In this document: positions 19,542 to 28,660 of the stretch, piece after piece
Numbering within the stretch: the first letter of the stretch is position 1
Layout of the letters: each line of letters starts with the position of its first letter
DNA from: Candidatus Gagatemarchaeum stordalenia
Lineage (GTDB): Archaea > Thermoproteota > Nitrososphaeria > Nitrososphaerales > Gagatemarchaeaceae
NCBI GenBank assembly: GCA_003164815.1
Contig: PLUF01000094.1
Span: 62,001-126,000, forward strand
Direction: 5' to 3'
DNA: 64,000 nucleotides
Notes under the pieces: generated by a model
Seen by the model: the letters and a program-made list of their open reading frames with translations, nothing else
The model's database searches: none
Told to the model about the DNA's origin: nothing
Translations under genes and position numbers: made by a program

Positions 19542-21102
19542 CCAGTTCAGCGGCCGAGCATGCTGCGAGCCATTCGACGGAGAGAGTGTGGCTCCTCGAG
19601 ACGAGGAACTCCGCCGAGTAGAGGAGCGCCGGGAGTATGAGCACGCACTCGCCCAAACCGACCCCCGCGGCGAACCGGACCGCCGCGCCCTTGCCGCGCT
19701 CCGTGAGGGCCTTCAGGACGAGGACCTCGACGACGCAGGCGGCGAAGACCGAGGTCAGGGCGGCGAACGGGATGATCGCCCCGCCGCCGAACGTTGAGGG
19801 CTTGACGAGGAGCACGACCGCCAGCACCACGGGCACGGGGAGATAGGTGGCTGTGGAGATGATGACCTTCGAGAGGGTCCTGACCGCCTCGTTCAGCGGG
19901 AGCGCGGACCTGCGCTCGATCCCGAGGTCTTCCACCGTGACGAGTAGGAATGCGATGAAGAGCGCGAAGCCCCCACCCACCTGGGTCCCGACGAGGAGGG
20001 CAGACATTCGGACTACCGGGGTCGCGGTCAGAGGGACCACCACAGCAAGGATCTCGAAGACGGGGAGGGCGAAGAGGAACCCGGTCGCTGGGTTCCGCGA
20101 AGAGACGCGCACGTCCTTGAGCGCGTATCCAGCTAGCGGGCCCCGAACCGCGAAGGAGTAGTCGACTGCGTGCTCTCCCTCCGCGCCCGCCCTTCCCGGG
20201 AGGACCACGCCGTTGATGATTCTGGAGGCGCCGTAAGCAGCGGCCGCGGCGCCGGCTAGGGCAACGATCAAACCCGTGAGCGAGAGCAGGAGCGAGAGCC
20301 GGCCGACTGCCTCCCCTGCAGCCGACGCGGCGAGGATGCCCGCCGAGAACGGGAAGACGAGCGACGCCGCTGCCCCAGCCAAAGTGTTCGAGCCGGTGAG
20401 AAGCGCGTTCAGCGGCGGGGCAACGAAGGAAACGAGGCTGAAGAGGAAGACCGCGCTCATGACGCCGAGCCCCCACAAGACGAAGAGAACGGGCCGGAAG
20501 AGGCCGCGCAACCCCGCCATGCTGCTGCCCTCGAGTCTACGCTGGAAGAGGGAGGTCAGCCAGAGCGCAGCCCCGACCGCCAGCACAGAGCCGGACGCCA
20601 TCGCTGTGAAGACCACCACCGTCGCGACGGCAGACCCCGTGAAGTACGCCACCGTGAGCGCCTGCGTGAGGAGGCTCAGGGCCAGAATGTAGTCCAGGGT
20701 CCTCCAGAGCGTGAAGGTCGCGACCTTCGACGTCTCTCCCGGGGTGAGCGGGAGCTGTGCGAGGGGGCCGAAGGACCCGGCGCTGACGAACGTGGGCAGC
20801 ACCTGGATCGAGTAAAGGACGATGTAACCGAAGACCAGAAGGATGCTGAGAGAGACCGCCAGCCTGAGGGAGATCGACTCCAACCCCAAGCGGTAGAGGA
20901 AGAAGGGGAAGGCCGCTCCCCCCATCGTGAAGATTGAGAAGATCAGCTTGTTGATGGTGGCTCCACGAAGGGCGTTCCTAACGGACCTGGACGACCCCGA
21001 GTCCTTCGTCGCGTATCCGGACCTCAGGAGCGGGCGGTAGACGAGCTCGGTGTAGGACACCCTGCTGGCGGCCCACGCCTCAGCCAGGTCCGTTGGTCCC
21101 AC
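19447..21102 (-). CDS. ABC-2 type exporter, large permease
   Basis: This 551-residue polytopic protein has about a dozen hydrophobic helices and a loop with Arg/Lys-rich conserved segments (RNALRGATINKL near residue 43 and YALKDVRVSSRNPATGF near 330). The second segment resembles the position of IVRKDIKGITRRREL in the permease at 1523. Its ATG lies inside the end of the ATPase gene (23-nt overlap), so the pair is translationally coupled. The substrate is unknown. The downstream anchored protein at 18720 may belong to the same unit. Confidence 0.85.
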   Translation of the reverse strand: MGPTDLAEAWAASRVSYTELVYRPLLRSGYATKDSGSSRSVRNALRGATINKLIFSIFTMGGAAFPFFLYRLGLESISLRLAVSLSILLVFGYIVLYSIQVLPTFVSAGSFGPLAQLPLTPGETSKVATFTLWRTLDYILALSLLTQALTVAYFTGSAVATVVVFTAMASGSVLAVGAALWLTSLFQRRLEGSSMAGLRGLFRPVLFVLWGLGVMSAVFLFSLVSFVAPPLNALLTGSNTLAGAAASLVFPFSAGILAASAAGEAVGRLSLLLSLTGLIVALAGAAAAAYGASRIINGVVLPGRAGAEGEHAVDYSFAVRGPLAGYALKDVRVSSRNPATGFLFALPVFEILAVVVPLTATPVVRMSALLVGTQVGGGFALFIAFLLVTVEDLGIERRSALPLNEAVRTLSKVIISTATYLPVPVVLAVVLLVKPSTFGGGAIIPFAALTSVFAACVVEVLVLKALTERGKGAAVRFAAGVGLGECVLILPALLYSAEFLVSRSHTLSVEWLAACSAAELVAAAVVLRRVRAQGSSQIERRCEGRSEVAGL

Positions 21103-21877
21103 CCTCCCTGAGCTTCGCGACCGCCTCGGCGATGAACCCCTCCTCGTTAGTGACCTTAAGAAAGACGTCCTCCAGGGAACTCCCCTTGCGCCCGGAGAGG
21201 TCCCTGAGTTCCTCCATCGTCCCCTCGGCGACGATCCTCCCGCCGTCTATGATGCCGATCTTGGTGCACATCCCCTCGGCGACTTCCATCACGTGGGTGG
21301 AGAAGATCACGGCGCCGCGCCTCTCGGTGTGCAGGAGGACGAGCTCCTTCAGGATCCTGCTGCTCTTGGCGTCCAGCCCGTTCAGGGGCTCGTCCAGCAG
21401 CAGGAGCGGCGGTTCGTGCATGAGCGCGGCTATCACCGAGATCTTCTGCTTCGTCCCCAGCGACAGCGCGCCCACCGGGATGTCGAGGCTCGCTCCTATC
21501 TCGAAGACCGAGGCCAGCCGGGAGACCCTTTCCTTCACCCTGTCGTCGAGCTCCCGCGTCGAGGCAACGAACTCGAAGTACTCCCTCGGTGTGAGCGACT
21601 CGTAGAGGACCGCGGACTCGGCGACGTAGCCTGTCCTCCGCTTCACTTCGATCCTCTGCGAGACCGGGTCGTAGCCGACGACCCGCACCGAACCGCTCGT
21701 GGGCGTCTCGAGGCCGCTCAGTATCCGCAGGGCCGTCGTCTTCCCGGCGCCGTTCGGGCCCAGCAGGCCGTAGACCTCCCCGGGCATCACCTTCAGCTCG
21801 AGCCCCGAGAGGGCCGAGACGGTCCCGTAGCTCTTCACGATGTCCGAGGCGTCCACGAGCGGCTGGCCCGACGGCAA
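21080..21877 (-). CDS. ABC-2 type exporter, ATP-binding protein
   Basis: This 265-residue ATPase has a Walker A GPNGAGKTT (40-48), a signature loop LSLGTKQK (138-145), a Walker B LLLLDEP (158-164) and an H-loop FSTHVMEVAEGM. It is paralogous to the ATPase at 756. The TTG start is downstream of a TATA element (cgataaatag, 21909-21918). It is the first gene of a unit with the permease and perhaps the anchored outer protein. Confidence 0.93.
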   Translation of the reverse strand: MPSGQPLVDASDIVKSYGTVSALSGLELKVMPGEVYGLLGPNGAGKTTALRILSGLETPTSGSVRVVGYDPVSQRIEVKRRTGYVAESAVLYESLTPREYFEFVASTRELDDRVKERVSRLASVFEIGASLDIPVGALSLGTKQKISVIAALMHEPPLLLLDEPLNGLDAKSSRILKELVLLHTERRGAVIFSTHVMEVAEGMCTKIGIIDGGRIVAEGTMEELRDLSGRKGSSLEDVFLKVTNEEGFIAEAVAKLREGGTNGPG

Positions 21878-21934
21878 ACAGGTTCCCCTGGAGTTTCGTC
21901 GCGTCGGCTATTTATCGGATATCGCTGCGGGAGG

Positions 21935-22420
21935 TCAGGTGTAGGCGCTGTAGGAGGACGGATACATCTCTATCAAGTCGATGTTGAGCACGAGGACGTT
22001 GACGTACTGGAGCTCGACATACCGCCCCTGCTGGTCGATGTTGTTGTCCACGAGCTGCTGGAGGCTCGCGGCGGGGATCCCGGTCGCGTTGCTTATCCCC
22101 TGAATCTGGGCGTCCGCCTGCTGGACCGTGATGTCCGGGTCCAGTCCGGAGGCCGACTGCGACTCGTCTCTGGTGTGGAAGAATATCGGCAGCGTGAAGT
22201 TCTGGGCGATGTTGTAGGATCCGACGGTCTGTCCGTTGGGGAGGTGCACGAGGTTGCCGTTGGCCTGGGTGGGGAGGACGACCTGCGCGATCCCGGTGAT
22301 GAGCAGCGGGAAGAACAGCCCGCAGACCAGGAGCGAGACGATGGCTATGCCTACCACGGGCCGGTAGTCGGCCTTTTCTGCTCCTTCCTTGTTGTCTCTT
22401 GATGTTTCCAAGCATTTCAC
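21935..22420 (-). CDS. kdpC: Potassium-transporting ATPase, subunit C
   Basis: KdpC is the single-span accessory subunit of the high-affinity Kdp K+ pump. The protein (161 residues) has a membrane helix at about 22-45, then NIAQNFTLPIFFHTR, the family core SASGLDPDITVQQADAQI and a C-terminal NVLVLNIDLIEMYPSS. It is somewhat shorter than common KdpC proteins (near 190) through reduced loops. The GTG at 22420 abuts the kdpB stop (TAGGTG). It is the last gene of kdpABC; no kdpDE sensor pair is in the window. Confidence 0.92.
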   Translation of the reverse strand: MKCLETSRDNKEGAEKADYRPVVGIAIVSLLVCGLFFPLLITGIAQVVLPTQANGNLVHLPNGQTVGSYNIAQNFTLPIFFHTRDESQSASGLDPDITVQQADAQIQGISNATGIPAASLQQLVDNNIDQQGRYVELQYVNVLVLNIDLIEMYPSSYSAYT

Positions 22421-24583
22421 CTACAACGCTGATATCAGAAGATCGATCAGCTTGATCCCTACGAAGGGCACTATGACCCCTCCCACTCCGTATATCAGGA
22501 CGTTCCGTAAGAAGATTGTCATGGTGCCCGCGGGCTTGAAACTGACCCCGCGCATGGCGAGCGGGATCAGCATCGGGATGATAATCGCGTTGAAGATGAG
22601 CGCCGAGAGGACAGCGGTGTGCAGGCCGAGGTGGAGTATGTTCAGGCCGTTCAGCTGAGGCAGGGTCGCCGCGAAGAGCACCGGGACGATCGCGAAGTAC
22701 TTGGCGATGTCGTTGGCTATGCTGAACGCGGTAACGGCCCCCCTTGTCATCAGGAGCTGCTTCCCAAGGAGGACGACGTCGATGATCTTCGCCGGGTTCG
22801 ACTCGAGGTCGACCATGTTGGCGGCCTCCTTCGCCGCCTCCGTCCCGGAGTTCATCGCCAGCCCGACGTCCGCGACCGCAAGCGCCGGGGCGTCGTTCGT
22901 CCCGTCCCCTATCATGGCGACTATCCTTGACTGGGCCTGCTCCTTCTTGACTATCTCGAACTTGTCCTCGGGCTTCGCCTTTGGCACGAACTCATCGATG
23001 CCCACCTCGGAAGCGATGCTCTTGGCGGTTAGTGGCTGGTCGCCGGTGATCATCACCGGCCTAATCCCCATCATCTTGACGGCCTGGATCTTCTCCTTGA
23101 TACCTGGCTTGAGGATGTCCTTCAGCCTTATGATCCCCAGCATCTCGCCGTTCCTCTCGATGGCTATCGGCGTCTCGCCCGCGGAGGAGATCCCGTCAAC
23201 GACGACGTCGAACGTCAGGGGGACGGAGGCCACCTTCGCCTTCACTGCGTCCGGGGAGCCCTTGATGATCTCGACCTCCGCCTCAGGGGCCACGTCGGAC
23301 CCCGTCACGTCGTACTTCGAGGACTTCCTCCTGAACCGTCCCCTCTCGGCCCCGCCCTTGGGCAGCATGAATGTCGTGGCCTTCGATATCTTGACACCGC
23401 TCGTGCGGGTGCTGGCGGAGAACTCGTAGGCCTGGGAAAGCGCGAGCGCGTTCAGCTCCATGGGGACGAACCCCTTCCCGTAGGCAAGCCTGATGATGCT
23501 CCTCCCTTCGGGGGTGTCGTCCTGCCACGATGACAGAAAGGCCGACTCTCCGACCTCCCTCTCGGTGTGCCCTTCGAAGGGGACGAACTGAATCGCCTCC
23601 CTGTTGCCGACAGTGATCGTCCCGGTCTTGTCGAGCAGGATGACGTCGGCGTCGCCGGCTGTCTCTATCGCCTTCCCCGATTTCGCGACGATCTTCCTCT
23701 CGTACAGCCGGGAGATCCCGGAGAGGCCGATGGCGGGGAGGAGCGCGCCGATCGTGGTGGGAAGGAGACAGACATAGAGAGCGATCAGGACCGAGAGGTC
23801 CGCCCCGAGCCCGAGGGTGACCGAGAGCCCGAGGAGGGCCATGATGATGATGCTGAATATCGCCGTCAGCCCGATCAGGACCATCGTGACCGCCTGCTCG
23901 TTGGGGGTCTTCGGCCTCTTCGAGGACTCGACGAGCCTGATCATCTGGTTCAGGTAGCTCTCGCCGGGGTTGGCCGCGACCCTCGCGGTCAGGGTGTCGC
24001 TGACGATGAGGGAGCCGCCGATCAGCGCGTCTCCAGGCGCCTTCCTCACCGGGGCAGACTCTCCCGTGAGCAGCGACTCGTCCACCATGGCTATGCCCTC
24101 GAGCACCTCGGCGTCTATCGGGACCAGGTCGTTCTTCTCGAGGAGGATGAGCTCGCCCTTCAGAAGCTGCGAGGAGGGGGTTGGAATGATTTCCCTTGAC
24201 CAACCCTGGGTCACCACCTTCTTGCTTACCACCTGGGTCTCGAGCTTCCGAAGGCTGCTCGCCGTGTTCTTCGCCTGCTGCTCGGCGAGCGCATCGGAGA
24301 GGGTGCTGAACCAGACGGTTATGATCAGGATCACGGCTACCTCGACGTAGAAGAGCCGCTCGCCGACGCTCGCAACGTCCACGAACGCCTGCGGGTAGAC
24401 GGCCATCGCGGCGACGATGAAGAAGGTGATCTCAACGATGAGCATCACAGGGTTCGATTTTAGGGACGCCGGGCTCAATCGGACCAGCGAATCGGCCAGG
24501 AGCTTTCCAGTCAGGGCGCTTGAACGGCGGCCGACCTTGCCGGTCCCGGATTTCTCGTCATTCTTTGGTGTGACTGGATCCAA
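22421..24583 (-). CDS. kdpB: Potassium-transporting ATPase, subunit B (P-type catalytic subunit)
   Basis: KdpB hydrolyses ATP to drive K+ uptake through KdpA. In 720 residues it shows the TGES loop (173-176), the phosphorylation site DKTGT with Asp318, the nucleotide-site KGSPDAVK (441-448), MITGD (511-515) and the hinge GDGTNDAPA (559-567). The TTG start lies 5 nt after the kdpA stop. Compared with bacterial KdpB of about 680 residues there is an extra, basic segment between SGVKI and IIKGS (about residues 399-438) inside the nucleotide-binding domain. Confidence 0.96.
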   Translation of the reverse strand: MDPVTPKNDEKSGTGKVGRRSSALTGKLLADSLVRLSPASLKSNPVMLIVEITFFIVAAMAVYPQAFVDVASVGERLFYVEVAVILIITVWFSTLSDALAEQQAKNTASSLRKLETQVVSKKVVTQGWSREIIPTPSSQLLKGELILLEKNDLVPIDAEVLEGIAMVDESLLTGESAPVRKAPGDALIGGSLIVSDTLTARVAANPGESYLNQMIRLVESSKRPKTPNEQAVTMVLIGLTAIFSIIIMALLGLSVTLGLGADLSVLIALYVCLLPTTIGALLPAIGLSGISRLYERKIVAKSGKAIETAGDADVILLDKTGTITVGNREAIQFVPFEGHTEREVGESAFLSSWQDDTPEGRSIIRLAYGKGFVPMELNALALSQAYEFSASTRTSGVKISKATTFMLPKGGAERGRFRRKSSKYDVTGSDVAPEAEVEIIKGSPDAVKAKVASVPLTFDVVVDGISSAGETPIAIERNGEMLGIIRLKDILKPGIKEKIQAVKMMGIRPVMITGDQPLTAKSIASEVGIDEFVPKAKPEDKFEIVKKEQAQSRIVAMIGDGTNDAPALAVADVGLAMNSGTEAAKEAANMVDLESNPAKIIDVVLLGKQLLMTRGAVTAFSIANDIAKYFAIVPVLFAATLPQLNGLNILHLGLHTAVLSALIFNAIIIPMLIPLAMRGVSFKPAGTMTIFLRNVLIYGVGGVIVPFVGIKLIDLLISAL

Positions 24584-24588
24584 CTATC

Positions 24589-26241
24589 TCATGCTCCTTG
24601 GAAGTAGGACAGTATCGGCCCGAGCGCCAGGAACGGGAAGAAGGTGAGCACCACCAGGATAAGGATGCTCGCGACCAGGACGACCGTGAAGATCGGGCTG
24701 TCGGTCTTGAGACCTACCTCATCCCCCCTCTTCCTGCCAATCATCGAGCCGGAGAGGGCGACCAGTATCCCGATGGGCGCGTAGCGGCCCAGGAACATCA
24801 CGACCGCGGTGGCGACGTTGAAGAAGACCGTGTTCGCGGAGGCTCCGAGGAAGTCAGAGCCGTTGTTCGCCGCGGCCGAGGTGAACTCGTAGAATATCTG
24901 CGTGAACCCGGAGGCGTTCGTCCCCACCCCTATCGCGGCGGCGGCTCCCGTGGCGAACGCCAGTAGAGTGGGTATCAGGATTACGATCGGGTGGATTAGG
25001 AAAGCGATCATCACGAGCTTGACGTCCCTGGAGGTGATCTTGATCCCCAGGTACTCGGGCGTCCGGCCCGACATCAAGCCGACGATGAAGACCGTGATTA
25101 TGATGTACATCACCATATACATCAGGCCCACGCCCTTCCCACCGGGCGTTGACTGGATCAGCATCCCCATGAACGCCGCGAGGATGGTCAGCGCATGCAT
25201 CCCCCCTAGGGAGGAGTTGACGGAGCCGGTCGTAACCGCCGTAGTCACGACCGTCCAGAACGCGGAGAAGAACCCGCCGAACCTCGTTTCGATGCCCGCG
25301 CCGAGCACGGTGTTCGGGATGAGTCCGATCACGAGGTCGATCGCGAAGAGGAGGTATGCACCCCAGAGCAGCGGCCTCGTCTCGCGCTTCTTGCCCAGGA
25401 CCTGCCCGTAGACGAAGCACAGGGTGGTCGGCAGCAGGAGCATCAGGAAGATCTCGAAGATGTCGGTAGCTGGGCTCGGGTTCTGGAACGGGTTTGCGGA
25501 GTTCGCTCCGTAGTACCCTCCTCCGTTGGTCCCCAGCTGCATGATAGAGACGAGCGAGGCGACGGGCCCTATCCGGATTATCTCGGAGGCCCCGTTCACC
25601 AGCCCCTCGACCGTGGTCGCGCTGACATAGCCGCTGATGGTCTGGGGGATGCCCAGCCAGACTAGGACGACGGACGCCACGAGGCAGAGGGGAATCAGGA
25701 TCCTGGTGATGGACCGGACAAAGTCGACGTAGAAGTTCCCCATGTCCTTCGAACCGCTGGTCAGCCCCCTGGTGAAGGCTATGGCGACGCAAATCCCGGT
25801 GGCGGCCGAGGTGAACTGCAGGAACTGGATGGCCGACATCTGGCTGAAGTAGGAGAGGACGTACTCGCCGTTGTAGTGCTGCAGGTTGGTGTTCGTCGCG
25901 AAGGACACGACGGTGTTCAGCGCCAGGCTCCATGAGATCCCAGGAAAGTGCTGGGGATTCAGGGGCAAGATCTTCTGGTATGTCAGAATGATGAAGGCGA
26001 TTGCCATCTGCACGATGTTGACGAGCAGGGCGGCGAAGAAGTACTCCTTCCAGCCCATTCGGTGGCCTGGGTTTACGCCAGTGACGCGGTAGATGCCGTT
26101 CTCGATCGGGTTGAGTACCCTATCGAGCCGGCCGGGGGCCCTGGCGAAGACCCGGACGATGTAGGGAGAGAGACGCCAGCCGGCCAGAATGGCCGATCCG
26201 AGGATACCTATGACAAAGAGTAGCTGGATGGCGTCTATCAA
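24589..26241 (-). CDS. kdpA: Potassium-transporting ATPase, subunit A (channel-like)
   Basis: KdpA forms the K+ selectivity pore. The 550-residue membrane protein keeps the four filter regions: TNTNLQHYNGE, GTNGGGYYGANSANPFQNP, TTGSVNSSLGG and NNGSDFLGASAN. About ten transmembrane helices are evident. The TTG start at 26241 is 20 nt from a GACTATAGTC element that serves as TATA, giving a leaderless transcript. kdpA-kdpB-kdpC follow in order with gaps of 5 and 0 nt, so expression under K+ limitation as one unit is expected. Confidence 0.96.
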   Translation of the reverse strand: MIDAIQLLFVIGILGSAILAGWRLSPYIVRVFARAPGRLDRVLNPIENGIYRVTGVNPGHRMGWKEYFFAALLVNIVQMAIAFIILTYQKILPLNPQHFPGISWSLALNTVVSFATNTNLQHYNGEYVLSYFSQMSAIQFLQFTSAATGICVAIAFTRGLTSGSKDMGNFYVDFVRSITRILIPLCLVASVVLVWLGIPQTISGYVSATTVEGLVNGASEIIRIGPVASLVSIMQLGTNGGGYYGANSANPFQNPSPATDIFEIFLMLLLPTTLCFVYGQVLGKKRETRPLLWGAYLLFAIDLVIGLIPNTVLGAGIETRFGGFFSAFWTVVTTAVTTGSVNSSLGGMHALTILAAFMGMLIQSTPGGKGVGLMYMVMYIIITVFIVGLMSGRTPEYLGIKITSRDVKLVMIAFLIHPIVILIPTLLAFATGAAAAIGVGTNASGFTQIFYEFTSAAANNGSDFLGASANTVFFNVATAVVMFLGRYAPIGILVALSGSMIGRKRGDEVGLKTDSPIFTVVLVASILILVVLTFFPFLALGPILSYFQGA

Positions 26242-26260
26242 TTATCCCAAGTTTCTTTTC

Positions 26261-26270
26261 GACTATAGTC
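26261..26270 (-). promoter_or_regulatory. Palindromic TATA-region element of kdpABC
   Basis: GACTATAGTC is a perfect 10-bp palindrome 20-29 nt upstream of the kdpA start, where the TATA box is expected. Its symmetry would also suit a dimeric regulator. Confidence 0.45.
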
Positions 26271-26304
26271 TCCGTCACCAAGAGTTTGTACGGAAGTACT
26301 GCCG

Positions 26305-26601
26305 TTACTGACGCGCCGGGGCCTTTACCTTTTCGAGCTCGTCCTCGCATCGAGGACCCTTGTGCGACTTGAGCACTATCGAGCTCACGGTGCTCTTTAC
26401 TCCCTTTATCTTCATGATCTTGTTCTTGAGTACCTCCCTGAACTCCTCGATGTCCGAGGCGGAAAGGAGGGTGACTATGTCGTACTCTCCTGTGACCTCA
26501 TACAGTTCTTCCAGGTTCTCGAGTTTCTTGAGGGCAGCCACAACGTCATCCATTTGGGCCGATTCTACGAAGATGTCGACGAAGGCTAGTAATCCTGACA
26601 T
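26305..26601 (-). CDS. Stand-alone Lrp/AsnC-type RAM (ligand-binding) domain protein
   Basis: This 98-residue protein is only the alpha-beta sandwich of Lrp/AsnC regulators: FVDIFVESAQMDDVVAAL, a conserved EVTGEYDIVTLLSASD, and IKGVKSTVSSIVLK. No DNA-binding helix-turn-helix precedes it. Such proteins bind amino acids or other small molecules and modulate full-length Lrp partners. It has its own TATA (cttataac, 26636-26648) about 36 nt upstream and follows no operon partner. The Lys-rich C-terminal tail is not part of the fold. Confidence 0.88.
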   Translation of the reverse strand: MSGLLAFVDIFVESAQMDDVVAALKKLENLEELYEVTGEYDIVTLLSASDIEEFREVLKNKIMKIKGVKSTVSSIVLKSHKGPRCEDELEKVKAPARQ

Positions 26602-26635
26602 ATCATTTCATCAGAGTTCGTCCATCGTCGAAGAT

Positions 26636-26648
26636 GAGGTTATAAGAG
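26636..26648 (-). promoter_or_regulatory. TATA box of the RAM-domain gene
   Basis: The minus strand reads ctcttataacctc, ending about 35 nt before the ATG at 26601. The rest of 26602-26776 shows no gene. Confidence 0.5.
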
Positions 26649-26776
26649 TTGCTACCGTGGAAATGGACATCATAACGGTATTCGGCTCCAAAACCATGTT
26701 CCAAAGGTTTTGCGAACGTCCGGGCCCGTTCGGGGCTGGCAGACGGAGCTTGATTGGGGAAGACGGTTGAAACGGG

Positions 26777-27217
26777 CTATTCTTGTTTGAGCGCTATTGC
26801 CACGCAGATGGCTGTCATCAGGTAGTTCAGCACGTACAGGCTGACGCAGACGGGGCAGAGAGCGTGGATCACGCCCAGCTCGAGGTACCAGAGGTAGAGG
26901 GTGAAGACGTTCCCCACCATCAGTATCGGGACCATGACCGCTCCGTTGATGCCGCCCTTCTTCCTGGTGAACCAGAGGCCGAGCCCCAGCATCAGGGGGA
27001 ACCAGATCAGCCCGTAGACGAAGAGCGAGAGGCCGCCGTGCGGCGGGAAGGTGGTATAGCCGCTGTGGAAGACGTTGCCGCAGGACCAGAAGTTGTTGAT
27101 GTTGCAGACTGTCGTCCCAGGGGCCGAGAAGTTCGTGACCTCGTCGTAGCCGTGGTAGACCGCGACCAGTATCCCGATGGCAGCGAGGATTACAAACGAC
27201 TTGCCGAGCTTGTCCAT
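26777..27217 (-). CDS. VKOR-family quinone-linked disulfide-forming membrane protein
   Basis: The 146-residue product has four membrane helices and the four cysteines of the vitamin K epoxide reductase family: Cys38 and Cys46 in the loop [13 protein letters not shown] and the active pair Cys121-P-V-Cys124. VKOR proteins pass electrons from periplasmic thioredoxin-like partners to quinones, so disulfides are made outside the membrane. The ATG at 27217 lies 28 nt inside the preceding DUF929 gene, whose CPFC motif makes it the probable partner. The frame extends 35 codons further upstream, but that part overlaps DUF929 and is not VKOR-like. Confidence 0.9.
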   Translation of the reverse strand: MDKLGKSFVILAAIGILVAVYHGYDEVTNFSAPGTTVCNINNFWSCGNVFHSGYTTFPPHGGLSLFVYGLIWFPLMLGLGLWFTRKKGGINGAVMVPILMVGNVFTLYLWYLELGVIHALCPVCVSLYVLNYLMTAICVAIALKQE

Positions 27218-28104
27218 CGAGCTTCCTCTCGGACCAGGGTCAGTAGGGCCATGCTCTGCTGCCCTGCGCCTCCCGAGGCCGTGGTGTAGGCGAGGGTGAC
27301 GGTCGCGTAGGACTGGGTGCACACGGTCGCCGGCAGGCCACCGTCGATCTTGCAGAACGCCGTTATCAGGGTGTTCGTCGCCCCGTCGATCAGCTGGGCG
27401 GTCGGGTTGCTCGCGGTGTCGAGCAGGGGGGCCACCTGGGTCCAGTTCTGTCCCGAGATGTCTAGGGCGGACTGGGCGCCGCAGTCCACGGCGTACTGGT
27501 TGGCGATGTCAACGAACGGGACCCCGCCGCTCCCGCCGCTGGGGCAGACGTCGTAGCTGGAGACCAGAGCCTGCTCGGCCGCCGTCAGCGTGATCACGGG
27601 GACATCCGCCCTGTTGGCCTCTTCGATTCCGAGGAACGCGAGGTAGGGGCTGCTGTAGCTCGCGTTGCTGAATGTGAAGGTCGGCGTATTCGGGTTCTCG
27701 TCGGTGGCCGAGGACTCCATGTACTGGAGGCCGGTGAAGTTCCCGAACCGGGACAGGGCCATTATCAGGCTCCACCTCTCGACGGCGCAGAATGGGCAGT
27801 AGTCCCCTCCGACGTAGACCACCTCGGGCTTGCCTCCGGAAGTCAGGGCGGTTCCAGTTATGGCGTTGGGCGCCGTGACTCCGCTGGGCACGGCTACGGT
27901 GTTGAGCGTGCCGTCGCTCACGCCCGTGATCTGCTGCAGGACACTGGGGTCGACTGGGAGACCGATGTACTTGGCGTTCGGGTCCGAGGTAGAGTTGATG
28001 ATGAGGGCCAGGACCACGACGGCTGCGATAATCACGACGACGATGGAGATGGTTATTATGCGCCGGTTCCTCTTCTTCGCGTTGAGTGTAGCTCGCCTTC
28101 CCAT
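27190..28104 (-). CDS. DUF929 thioredoxin-like anchored protein
   Basis: This 304-residue protein has a basic head, a signal-anchor helix (about residues 15-37) and an outer domain with a redox motif Cys103-P-F-Cys106 after VVYVGGDY, the mark of archaeal DUF929 proteins. Later [20 protein letters not shown] resembles the cis-Pro region of thioredoxin folds, and three further cysteines (in DCGA, FCKI and VCTQ) are present. It is likely an extracytoplasmic oxidase or isomerase working with the overlapping VKOR gene. The ATG is preceded by TATA cgttttatctc at 28134-28144. Confidence 0.88.
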   Translation of the reverse strand: MGRRATLNAKKRNRRIITISIVVVIIAAVVVLALIINSTSDPNAKYIGLPVDPSVLQQITGVSDGTLNTVAVPSGVTAPNAITGTALTSGGKPEVVYVGGDYCPFCAVERWSLIMALSRFGNFTGLQYMESSATDENPNTPTFTFSNASYSSPYLAFLGIEEANRADVPVITLTAAEQALVSSYDVCPSGGSGGVPFVDIANQYAVDCGAQSALDISGQNWTQVAPLLDTASNPTAQLIDGATNTLITAFCKIDGGLPATVCTQSYATVTLAYTTASGGAGQQSMALLTLVREEARWTSSASRL

Positions 28105-28133
28105 CTTAAAGCGATAGACCGCCCCTCAACGGG

Positions 28134-28144
28134 GAGATAAAACG
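28134..28144 (-). promoter_or_regulatory. TATA box of the DUF929-VKOR operon
   Basis: cgttttatctc on the minus strand ends 30 nt upstream of the ATG at 28104. It lies in the 49-nt gap after the winged-helix gene, so the two units are separable. Confidence 0.5.
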
Positions 28145-28153
28145 CTTTGGGAC

Positions 28154-28660
28154 TCAGAAATCCCAGAGGTCCACGAAACTGTCGGCGGCCACGGTCATCA
28201 GGTTCCTCTCGAACATCGCGAGCGCCTCTCCGACCCGAGCCCTGTCGTGAATCTCGTAGACGACGCCGTCAAGGGTGACCGACTTGGCCGCTAGCTCGGT
28301 CTGGCAGAGCAGCTCGGTGTGCTCGCTCACGGTCGACTTGGGCAGGCCTGTGGCGGCCGAGATCTCACCGTTGGTCAGCCTTCCTCCGCTCACGAGGGTC
28401 CGGAGGACATGGCGGGTGGACTTGTTGTGCAGGACCGAGTAGAGCCCCCTCGCGCCCCCGTCGAATCCCGCCGGGAAGAGCCGAGAGTAGCCGCCCACCC
28501 TGGAGCAGACCACCTCGCCGTCCCTCTCGAGATTGTAGGCGTGGTACCTGGTGGTGTTGAAAGACGCGTTCAGGAGCCTCTGGAGCTGCCTGAGATGGAC
28601 TCCCGGGAAGAGGGAGACGAGCTCCTTGGCCCTGATTCTGTTGACGTTCTCTGCGCTCAA
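28154..28660 (-). CDS. Double winged-helix transcription regulator
   Basis: The 168-residue protein has two consecutive winged helix-turn-helix units: residues about 10-65 (ELVSLFPGVHLRQLQRLL, then TTRYHAYNLERDGEVVCSRV) and about 75-150 (RHVLRTLVSGGRLTNGEI, GLPKSTVSEHTELL, then a wing). No metal-binding cysteine cluster is visible. It overlaps the small membrane protein gene upstream as ATGA, a pairing often seen in archaea where the membrane protein may sense a signal. Targets may include the neighbouring redox genes; this is inference. Confidence 0.82.
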   Translation of the reverse strand: MSAENVNRIRAKELVSLFPGVHLRQLQRLLNASFNTTRYHAYNLERDGEVVCSRVGGYSRLFPAGFDGGARGLYSVLHNKSTRHVLRTLVSGGRLTNGEISAATGLPKSTVSEHTELLCQTELAAKSVTLDGVVYEIHDRARVGEALAMFERNLMTVAADSFVDLWDF

